Shown one piece after another: positions 1 to 4,994 of a DNA stretch of 8,640 nt. This DNA comes from Thermoproteota archaeon (GTDB taxonomy: Archaea; Korarchaeota; Korarchaeia; Korarchaeales; Korarchaeaceae): contig QMVU01000034.1 of the NCBI GenBank assembly GCA_003661265.1, forward strand, positions 1-8,640, given 5' to 3'. The first letter of the stretch is position 1. Each line of letters begins with the position of its first letter. Under the pieces are notes generated by a model that was not told where the DNA came from, did no database searches, and saw nothing but the letters and a program-made list of their open reading frames with translations. The position numbers and the translations under genes were made by a program.

Positions 1-245
1 TCAAGGTCCTCTTGAACAGCCCTTTCTCCGACTATCGGGTTTCCTCCAGTCCCGAATCCCTTGCAGATGGATTCTCCTACAAGCAGCTTAGTCCAAGCCT
101 TGATATTAGCCAAATGGTTCGCCTCAGTATGTATGGCTATGGTTCTAGCGTAACCAGTCCCGACTTCATGCAACCTCTGAATTGTATTACAACCAGCTCC
201 ACCTATACCGACAACAACTATCGTGGGTCTAACTCCTTCAGACAC
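1..245 (-). CDS. ftsZ: FtsZ-E: fifth FtsZ/tubulin-family GTPase, N-terminal part only
   Basis: The gene runs off the left edge, so only the first 81 codons are visible. It starts at a GTG (245-243), one base after the stop of FtsZ-D, with Shine-Dalgarno GGAGGTG six bases upstream. After a very short lead the protein goes straight into the first beta strand and the T1 nucleotide-binding loop GIGGAGCN (residues 13-20). A T2-like segment follows (AIHTEANHL; the usual form is AINTDA) and then a T3-like glycine-rich stretch (GFGTGGNPIVG) that is closer to canonical FtsZ than in its neighbours. Unlike FtsZ-B, -C and -D it has no N-terminal extension. The tubulin signature and T7 loop lie outside the window, so GTPase competence cannot be judged. 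It is most likely the last visible gene of the five-paralog operon. Family assignment is secure for the visible part; gene length is unknown. Confidence 0.9.
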   Translation of the reverse strand, partial: MSEGVRPTIVVVGIGGAGCNTIQRLHEVGTGYARTIAIHTEANHLANIKAWTKLLVGESICKGFGTGGNPIVGERAVQEDL

Positions 246-246
246 G

Positions 247-1263
247 CTAACCACCTCCCAATCCTAAGAACTCATCAACCATCTTGGACTTCACCCCGAG
301 AGCTAGGGCGAACACTCTTGGTTTCGACATCTCCCAGCTTGGTTTGAGGCCGAAGTAGATCTCAGGTATCTTCAGGTTGTTCGTAAGGAACTCTTGAACC
401 TTGGTGATGTTAGAGACTGAAATTCTTGTCTGGGATCCCTCAATGTAGCCTACGAGTGCCTTGCACCCCCTGACGTCGGCGTCCCCAAAGGGATCGTTCA
501 GACACTCCTCCAGAGCCTCCTCCGTTGTCTGAGCCTCAGCCACTCCAGCGTATCCTAGGCCAGAGTTCTTGGCCGCTTCTTTCATTACTGCGAAATCCAC
601 GTTAATCATGCCCGGTAAGGGATGAATCGCCTGGAGACCATAGATTCCCTCGAGGATCGAGGCTATCCAGGAATCCATTATCCTATAAGCCCTGATTAGA
701 GGCATGTCAGGGAACTTCTCCCTGAGCTTGTCGTTGAAGTAAACCAGGGTGAGGTCAGAGGAATCGAGCACTTCAGCCAGTCCGATCTGGGCATTCTTCA
801 GCACCCTTTCCCCTTCCGAAGAGAATGGGATTATAGCTATACTAACCAAAAGCGCATCTTTTTCGCTCTTCCTTAGCTCTTCAGCTAGCACAATGTGTCC
901 TCCTGTGCCTGAGCCCCCTCCAAGTCCTGATACCAGGACCACAAGCTCATTGCCCTTTATTAGCGAGATCACCCTGTCGATGTCCTCCTCCATCGCCTTC
1001 TTACCATTTTCCACAGTCCTGGCACTTCTTCCACTTAGAAAGCGATCCCCTATCAGAACCTTGTAATCGGCCTTGGACTCCTTCAGAGAGGCAGCATCTG
1101 TGTTAACAGCAATTAGCTTGAAACCCGCCAGGCCTAGCCTGCTTAGGTTTGTTACCACATTGCAACCAGCTCCTCCTATGCCCACAATCGCTGCCCTAAC
1201 TAGAGACCTCTCCCCTTCTAAGAGTCCCCTGGCTATATCGAGAGGACTCGGGCCCCCTATCAT
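247..1263 (-). CDS. ftsZ: FtsZ-D: divergent FtsZ-like GTPase lacking the second catalytic Asp
   Basis: A 338-residue FtsZ-family protein. An N-terminal extension of about 24 residues precedes the T1 loop GIGGAGCN (28-35). The T2 segment AVNTDAASL and the tubulin signature GLGGGSGTGG (113-122) are intact. The segment between T2 and the signature, glycine-rich in the other copies (T3), is degraded here to SGRSARTVENG. The T6 motif reads YFND instead of NAND. The T7 loop reads NVDFAV (221-226): the first catalytic aspartate (D223) is kept, but the second is Val226. By family knowledge the T7 aspartates activate water for GTP bound by the next subunit, so a homopolymer of this protein is predicted to hydrolyse GTP poorly (inference). 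The protein ends just after the C-terminal domain (GLGGG), with no linker or conserved tail peptide. ATG 1263 overlaps the PRC-barrel gene by four bases and has a strong Shine-Dalgarno. Confidence 0.93.
   Translation of the reverse strand: MIGGPSPLDIARGLLEGERSLVRAAIVGIGGAGCNVVTNLSRLGLAGFKLIAVNTDAASLKESKADYKVLIGDRFLSGRSARTVENGKKAMEEDIDRVISLIKGNELVVLVSGLGGGSGTGGHIVLAEELRKSEKDALLVSIAIIPFSSEGERVLKNAQIGLAEVLDSSDLTLVYFNDKLREKFPDMPLIRAYRIMDSWIASILEGIYGLQAIHPLPGMINVDFAVMKEAAKNSGLGYAGVAEAQTTEEALEECLNDPFGDADVRGCKALVGYIEGSQTRISVSNITKVQEFLTNNLKIPEIYFGLKPSWEMSKPRVFALALGVKSKMVDEFLGLGGG
252..258 (-). promoter_or_regulatory. Shine-Dalgarno of FtsZ-E
   Basis: GGAGGTG lies six bases upstream of the GTG at 245, inside the last codons of FtsZ-D. 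It supports the GTG as the real start, and translation coupled to FtsZ-D. Confidence 0.75.
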
Positions 1264-1496
1264 CTCTTTCTCACCTCCGCCTCGGCTGAGAGGAGAACTA
1301 CGTCTCCTATCTTGCTGACGTAGTAGTGAGGAATCAGAAACTCAAGCCTCTTGGTCTTGCTGCCTCTCCTAACCTCAGCTTCCGCCAGAAGCTGAGCTGT
1401 TCCATCCTGGCCTATCACTATATCCACTACTTTGCCGATCACCTTTGCCTCTGCGTCCACTACCAACTTCCCGACCACCTCTTCCCTTCTGATCAC
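1260..1496 (-). CDS. Small PRC-barrel domain protein, candidate division-ring adaptor
   Basis: A 78-residue protein made of a single PRC-barrel. It opens with EEVVGKLVVDAEAKVIGKVVDI (the pattern GK.V.D....IGKV.D), has a beta-rich middle, then an IP motif (LIPHYYV) and IGDVVLL near the end. This is the usual single-domain archaeal form and I see no signal peptide or membrane segment. The start is GTG 1496, directly after the FtsZ-C stop, with GGAGG eight bases upstream (1505-1509). It lies between two ftsZ paralogs and overlaps FtsZ-D by four bases. In haloarchaea, PRC-barrel proteins CdpB1 and CdpB2 work with SepF in FtsZ-based division. That makes a role as adaptor or regulator of these filaments likely, but this is inferred from position; PRC-barrels also occur in RNA-processing and photosynthetic proteins. 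Confidence 0.9.
   Translation of the reverse strand: MIRREEVVGKLVVDAEAKVIGKVVDIVIGQDGTAQLLAEAEVRRGSKTKRLEFLIPHYYVSKIGDVVLLSAEAEVRKR
1271..1278 (-). promoter_or_regulatory. Shine-Dalgarno of FtsZ-D
   Basis: GGAGGTGA seven bases before ATG 1263, inside the end of the PRC-barrel gene. It fixes the start of FtsZ-D and implies independent or coupled re-initiation at the four-base ATGA overlap. Confidence 0.8.
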
Positions 1497-2507
1497 CTAG
1501 CTTCCCTCCAGCCACCTCTCAACAAGCGGAGATCTCACACCAGTGGCGACCACCATGACTCTTGGCTCGTAAAGCCTCCAGTTAGGCTTTATTCCCCAGA
1601 AGAGAGTGGTTATCCCGTAGACCTCCGACATCTCCCTGGGTATTCTCTCCAACTCCACCATCGTCAGCATGGTCTGATTGCCCTCCACATACACTAGCCC
1701 AGCCTTGGCGCCCCTTATGTCGGCTTCACAGTAGTTCTTGGTCAATGAGTCCTTGAATGCATCGTAAACCCTCCTTCCCTCCCCTATTCCTATGAAGCCA
1801 AGTCCTGAATTCCTTATCATGGCTGAGAGGTTGGAGAAGTCAAGGTTCACTAACCCGGGCTGAGGAACTATCCCTTGGAGTCCAACTATTCCGCCTATCA
1901 CGTCCACAAGTAGACGATCCATCTCTCTGAAGGCCTGGGCTATGGGGAGGTTTCCTGCCCTCTCTTTCAACAGGTCGTTTGCGTTCACTATGGTCATGTC
2001 GCAGGCATCAAGCGTCTGAGCAAGACCCCACTGGGCATTCCTTGCTCTTGCAGGTCCCTCTGAGCTGAACGGTAAGGTTACTATTCCTATCACTAGCTTT
2101 TCTTTGAACCTACTCTTCACCGCCTCAGCTATGGCAGGGAGTGCTCCTGTTCCGGTGCCTCCTCCCAAGCCAGCGACGAGCATTATAAGTTCCTTGTCCC
2201 TTAAGGGGGCGAGTATCCTGTCAATCTCCTCTTCTGTTATCTTCCTTCCGAGTTCTGGTGATCCAGCTGAACCCCTCCCGTGAACCACACTTTCACCTAT
2301 CAGTATCCTCAAGTCTGCCCTAGTCTTGCTCAGCACTGCAGCATCCGTGTTTATGGCTATCGTTGGGACATCCACTCCTGCTCTCTTCAAGTTGTTAATC
2401 GTGTTATTCCCGCACCCACCAAGACCTACAACCACCATCTTGAGGGCAGCCAAACTGGCTGCCTCAGCCAGATACCTCTCCTCCTCTATCCTTCCCGCCA
2501 ACTCCAT
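1497..2507 (-). CDS. ftsZ: FtsZ-C: FtsZ-like GTPase with Asn at the second T7 position
   Basis: A 336-residue FtsZ-family GTPase, counted from ATG 2507. A charged N-terminal helix of about 23 residues (EEERYLAEAASLAALK) precedes T1 GLGGCGNN (28-35). T2 is AINTDAAVL, T3 is GRGSAGSPELG, and the tubulin signature is GLGGGTGTG (113-121). T6 is NAND, and the T7 loop is NLDFSN (221-226), where canonical FtsZ has Asp at the last position. The nucleotide pocket therefore looks complete, while the residue donated to the neighbouring subunit is altered. The protein ends at RWLEGS with no tail peptide. The start is uncertain: GTG 2510 overlaps the previous stop by four bases, and ATG 2507 shares one base with it (TGATG). 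Neither has a well-spaced Shine-Dalgarno, so re-initiation after the 92-residue protein is likely. It resembles FtsZ-B most closely by eye, which suggests local duplication. Confidence 0.94.
   Translation of the reverse strand: MELAGRIEEERYLAEAASLAALKMVVVGLGGCGNNTINNLKRAGVDVPTIAINTDAAVLSKTRADLRILIGESVVHGRGSAGSPELGRKITEEEIDRILAPLRDKELIMLVAGLGGGTGTGALPAIAEAVKSRFKEKLVIGIVTLPFSSEGPARARNAQWGLAQTLDACDMTIVNANDLLKERAGNLPIAQAFREMDRLLVDVIGGIVGLQGIVPQPGLVNLDFSNLSAMIRNSGLGFIGIGEGRRVYDAFKDSLTKNYCEADIRGAKAGLVYVEGNQTMLTMVELERIPREMSEVYGITTLFWGIKPNWRLYEPRVMVVATGVRSPLVERWLEGS
1505..1509 (-). promoter_or_regulatory. Shine-Dalgarno of the PRC-barrel gene
   Basis: GGAGG, eight bases before GTG 1496, within the final codons of FtsZ-C. 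It supports the GTG start over any internal ATG. Confidence 0.65.
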
Positions 2508-2785
2508 CACCTCACTATGGAAGGTCCGCTCATCCTGGAAAGCCTCGACTTGAAGGCATGGGCCAGGGACTTCCTCAGCTCGTCCTCTGGCACGTCCCTA
2601 ATCCCCTTACTCTCTACGAACTCCCTGAACTTGACGATAGGAAGCTCGAACGGAGAGCCCTCCTGCTCTGCAAACCATGCAAGGTCTAGTTCTCCCTCAT
2701 TCAGGCTAAGAAACTCATCAGCAAGTGCGGATAAGCTTACAACAGCATCCTCCTTCTTCTCTTTCTTCCTACCGAATAAGGGCAT
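2507..2785 (-). CDS. Unrecognised 92-residue charged protein inside the ftsZ operon
   Basis: I do not recognise a family. An upstream GTG (2803) overlaps the FtsZ-B stop, but ATG 2785 is preferred because a perfect Shine-Dalgarno (GGAGGTGA) lies four bases before it. The protein then begins MPLFGRKKEKKED, a short hydrophobic tip followed by a dense basic patch, which could touch the membrane (inference; it is too short for a clear amphipathic helix). The rest is acidic and predicted mostly helical by eye: SLSALADEFLSL, then LDLAWFAEQ, then a helix ending in basic residues (HAFKSRLSRM). There is no cysteine, transmembrane segment or catalytic motif. It sits between FtsZ-B and FtsZ-C with touching genes, so a job as filament partner, membrane anchor or SepF-like adaptor is the natural hypothesis; no SepF domain is visible. 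Confidence 0.85.
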   Translation of the reverse strand: MPLFGRKKEKKEDAVVSLSALADEFLSLNEGELDLAWFAEQEGSPFELPIVKFREFVESKGIRDVPEDELRKSLAHAFKSRLSRMSGPSIVR

Positions 2786-2789
2786 GATC

Positions 2790-2797
2790 TCACCTCC
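2790..2797 (-). promoter_or_regulatory. Shine-Dalgarno deciding the start of the 92-residue protein
   Basis: GGAGGTGA four bases before ATG 2785. The upstream GTG (2803) and ATG (2800) lack such a site, and would read through this sequence as codons for Gly-Gly-Glu. The downstream ATG is therefore the likely start. Confidence 0.75.
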
Positions 2798-2799
2798 CA

Positions 2800-3822
2800 T
2801 CACAAACCTAACTCAGCCAGGAAATCGGAGACATACCTAGAAGAGACCGAAGAGGCTACTATCGAAGCCCTGACGTTAGTCAATTCCCAGCTCGGCCTGA
2901 CCCCCATGAATATCGTCCTGATCCTGTACCTTCTGGAAAGCGAGTCAGTGGCGGATCTCATCTGGCTTATATCAAGCGCCAGCTCTCTCCCTTCGTAGTA
3001 TATTATCGCCCCTTTAGCATCTGTCAAGTCGCATTGGGCGAAGTCATCGGTTAGAGCATCCTCAACGGCTTCGAGTATGGTGTTTCCCATCCCAACTCCT
3101 ATGAAGCCAAGTCCCGATCTGAATGCAAGCCTCTGGAAGTTGGAGAAGTCAACATTTATCACCCCAGGGCCTGTGGAGTAGTCCTGCATCCTCACTATCG
3201 CTGAAATGGCCCTACCAAGCCTCCTGTCCATCACCTTGAAGGCATAAGTTATGTCTCCTCCTCTTATCTTCTGAAGAACCAAGTCGTTAGCGTTCACCAC
3301 TGTCATGTCAGCTGCTTCTAGAACCTCCTTCAGGCCGAACTGAGCGTTTCTTCTCCTTTCCTCGCCTTCCTCCTTAAGTGGGAGCGTCACTATAGCCATC
3401 TTGATGGTTTCTCTGTACCTGAGTCCAACCTCTCTAAGCAGGACAGGAAGCCCTCCAGTTCCAGTGCCTCCTCCAAGACCTGCTACACCTATGAAGAGAT
3501 CAAGACCTTCGTCCAGGACGTCGAGGACCTGTTCAACGTCTTCCTCCATGGCTTGCCTTCCAAGTTCTGGAACTCCCTGAGCTCCTCTTCCCTTATGAGT
3601 GAACCTACCTATCAGAATCTTCTCGTCCGCCTGAGCATTCCTAAGCACTGCAGCATCCGTGTTGACAGCTATCAACCTGACAAAGCTTGGCAGCTTCATC
3701 CTGTACAGGTTCGAAATTATGTTGTTACCACAGCCTCCAACCCCTACTATGTTCACCTTAGCTGTGGCTCTCTTCTCCTCCCTAGCAAGGCTTCTCTCAA
3801 GTTCTCTCCTTCTGAACGACAT
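2800..3822 (-). CDS. ftsZ: FtsZ-B: FtsZ-like GTPase with Asn at the second T7 position
   Basis: A 340-residue FtsZ-family GTPase. The N-terminus is a strongly charged extension of about 23 residues (SFRRRELERSLAREEKR), probably helical, before T1 GVGGCGNN (27-34). T2 is AVNTDAAVL, T3 is KGRGAQGVPELG, the tubulin signature is GLGGGTGTGG (115-124) and T6 is NAND (177-180). The T7 loop is NVDFSN (223-228): Asn223 and Asp225 are canonical, but the second catalytic aspartate is Asn228. The conserved patch SGLGFIGVG follows. The chain ends at FLAELGL, directly after the C-terminal domain, whereas typical archaeal FtsZ continues with a linker and a SepF-binding tail. ATG 3822 is 11 bases after the FtsZ-A stop and has an excellent Shine-Dalgarno. 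The GTP pocket looks functional; self-stimulated hydrolysis is doubtful (inference). Confidence 0.95.
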   Translation of the reverse strand: MSFRRRELERSLAREEKRATAKVNIVGVGGCGNNIISNLYRMKLPSFVRLIAVNTDAAVLRNAQADEKILIGRFTHKGRGAQGVPELGRQAMEEDVEQVLDVLDEGLDLFIGVAGLGGGTGTGGLPVLLREVGLRYRETIKMAIVTLPLKEEGEERRRNAQFGLKEVLEAADMTVVNANDLVLQKIRGGDITYAFKVMDRRLGRAISAIVRMQDYSTGPGVINVDFSNFQRLAFRSGLGFIGVGMGNTILEAVEDALTDDFAQCDLTDAKGAIIYYEGRELALDISQMRSATDSLSRRYRIRTIFMGVRPSWELTNVRASIVASSVSSRYVSDFLAELGL

Positions 3823-3826
3823 GAGA

Positions 3827-3834
3827 TCACCTCC
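3827..3834 (-). promoter_or_regulatory. Shine-Dalgarno of FtsZ-B
   Basis: GGAGGTGA overlaps the last base of the FtsZ-A stop codon and is four bases from ATG 3822. It is among the strongest ribosome-binding sites in the window and argues for high or coupled expression of FtsZ-B. Confidence 0.8.
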
Positions 3835-4841
3835 TACTCCTTTATCAAAGCCCCAACGTCGCCGATCAGTTCCGAGATGGTCTTTGAACTCACTCCGGTT
3901 GCAACTACCATCACGCTAGGCATCCTGATCATCTCCTTCACCTTCAACCCCCAGCTAAGTCTCTCTATTCCGTACTTCTCGTTAATCAGCCTAGGAGCCT
4001 CGGAAGCCTCCGACAAGCTTACAGTACCATGAACTGTCAGGTATAGGAGGGCCCCATGAGCTGAGGAAGGATCCGCATCGAGAAGCCTGCTCTCTATTGC
4101 CCTTGAGACGGCCTTCTTTATGTTTCCATGTTGCCCATGCCCAACAAACCCTACTCCTGACCTCTTTATGACCGAGACGAAGTCTGAGAAGTCAGTCCTT
4201 ATAGCAGCGCCTCTGGGGTCTATCATATCGACGAGTCTAATTATGGTCTTTAGGAGGACATCGTCCATGATCTTGAAGGACTCCCTGACCGGTATCTCGC
4301 CGAACTTCTCCAGAAGCATATCGTTCATGTTTACTATGGTCGTGTCAGACCTGATTATAGTCTCTCTGAGCCCAGCTTGAGCATTCTTCATCCTTTCAAC
4401 TCCTTCATACCTAAAAGGAAGTGTTACGACAGACATTATGGTTATCTCAGGATTCTCCTCCCTTATTGCTGATAGTATGACGGGAAGCGCTCCTGACCCG
4501 GTGCCCCCTCCCAGACCAGCTACAGCTATAACAAGATCAGGGTCTCCAACCGCGTTTAACACCTTATCCAAGTCCTCTTCAGCGGCTGATCTTCCCTTAG
4601 CTATGTCTCCTCCAGTCCCCCTTCCCTTTAGGACGCTCTCCCCTATCTGAACGTTCTCGTGTGCCATGACATTCCTGAGCACGTTGACATCCGTGTTTAC
4701 CGCCACTAACTTGGCTACCTCAATTCCAGAGCTAGCTAAATTGTTTATAGCATTGTTTCCGCAGTTTCCCACGCCCAAAACTGTGATCTTAGTTGGAATC
4801 TCCTCTAACTTGAGGGGTAGGACTCGCCTTCCGACATGCAT
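3834..4841 (-). CDS. ftsZ: FtsZ-A: FtsZ-like GTPase, first gene of the operon, both T7 aspartates present
   Basis: A 335-residue FtsZ-family GTPase, counted from ATG 4841. In-frame GTG 4850 and TTG 4847 are possible, but ATG is preceded by a GGGTG with six-base spacing. T1 is GVGNCGNN (23-30, with Asn where a Gly is usual), T2 is AVNTDVNVL, T3 is GRGTGG and the tubulin signature is GLGGGTGSG (109-117). T6 is NMND (171-174). The T7 segment reads IRTDFSDF: D217 and D220 match the two catalytic aspartates, although the usual Asn two residues before the first is Arg215. It is therefore the only complete copy here with both acid residues. It ends at ALIKE, with no C-terminal linker or tail. As the promoter-proximal gene it may supply the hydrolysis-competent subunit of a mixed filament (inference). 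A role in cell division is likely but unproven. Confidence 0.95.
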   Translation of the reverse strand: MHVGRRVLPLKLEEIPTKITVLGVGNCGNNAINNLASSGIEVAKLVAVNTDVNVLRNVMAHENVQIGESVLKGRGTGGDIAKGRSAAEEDLDKVLNAVGDPDLVIAVAGLGGGTGSGALPVILSAIREENPEITIMSVVTLPFRYEGVERMKNAQAGLRETIIRSDTTIVNMNDMLLEKFGEIPVRESFKIMDDVLLKTIIRLVDMIDPRGAAIRTDFSDFVSVIKRSGVGFVGHGQHGNIKKAVSRAIESRLLDADPSSAHGALLYLTVHGTVSLSEASEAPRLINEKYGIERLSWGLKVKEMIRMPSVMVVATGVSSKTISELIGDVGALIKE

Positions 4842-4864
4842 TGTCAACACCCTAGATTTATTTA

Positions 4865-4880
4865 ATTTCTAATTAGAAAT
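4865..4880. promoter_or_regulatory. Perfect 16-bp palindrome, candidate operator of the ftsZ operon
   Basis: ATTTCTAATTAGAAAT reads identically on both strands. It lies 24 bp upstream of ATG 4841 and overlaps the transcription start predicted from the TATA-like box at 4894-4905 (about position 4872). A second, smaller inverted repeat (GAAAT-G-ATTTC, 4876-4886) overlaps its right half, and the half-like sequence AATTAGATTT recurs at 4940-4949. A symmetrical site at the start point suits a dimeric repressor. The divergent helix-turn-helix protein is the obvious candidate, but binding is inferred and AT-rich DNA forms palindromes easily. Confidence 0.5.
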
Positions 4881-4893
4881 GATTTCAAATTCG

Positions 4894-4905
4894 TTTTTAA
4901 ATATG
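4894..4905 (-). promoter_or_regulatory. TATA-like box for the ftsZ operon
   Basis: On the minus strand this reads CATATTTAAAAA, an archaeal TATA-like element. About 26 bp downstream gives a start near 4872, leaving a leader of roughly 31 bases that includes the GGGTG before ATG 4841. The BRE upstream is weak, and other AT-rich options exist nearby. Confidence 0.45.
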
Positions 4906-4960
4906 TATGGATTTTTGTAAGAACCTAGAAATGAATATCAATTAGATTTGATTACAAACA

Positions 4961-4968
4961 ATTAAATA
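4961..4968 (+). promoter_or_regulatory. TATA-like box for the divergent regulator gene
   Basis: ATTAAATA is centred about 30 bp before ATG 4995. The usual archaeal spacing of about 26 bp puts the start within a few bases of the ATG, so the mRNA would be leaderless or nearly so. No plus-strand Shine-Dalgarno precedes this ATG, which fits. Confidence 0.45.
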
Positions 4969-4994
4969 GGGCACGCATATACCTCCTTAGAGCG

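Noticed and set aside
12..347. Open plus-strand frames opposite the ftsZ genes, up to 186 codons.
   Set aside because: They are antisense to well-supported FtsZ reading frames, have no family features, and mirror the conserved glycine-rich motifs of the true genes.
2507..2785. Assignment of the 92-residue protein as SepF.
   Set aside because: The size and N-terminal basic patch are suggestive, but no SepF-like core with its conserved glycine and beta strands could be recognised.
247..4841. Recent gene duplication or assembly error as the cause of the repeated ftsZ genes.
   Set aside because: The four copies differ throughout, have different N-terminal extensions and different T-loop sequences, and no long identical nucleotide stretch was noticed, so this is not an artefact of repeated sequence.
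4952..4990. Minus-strand TAAGGAGGT followed by ATG and an eight-codon reading frame, a possible leader peptide of the ftsZ operon.
   Set aside because: The spacing to the ATG is only two bases and the site lies upstream of the likely ftsZ TATA box, so it would not be in the operon mRNA unless there is an unseen start further upstream.
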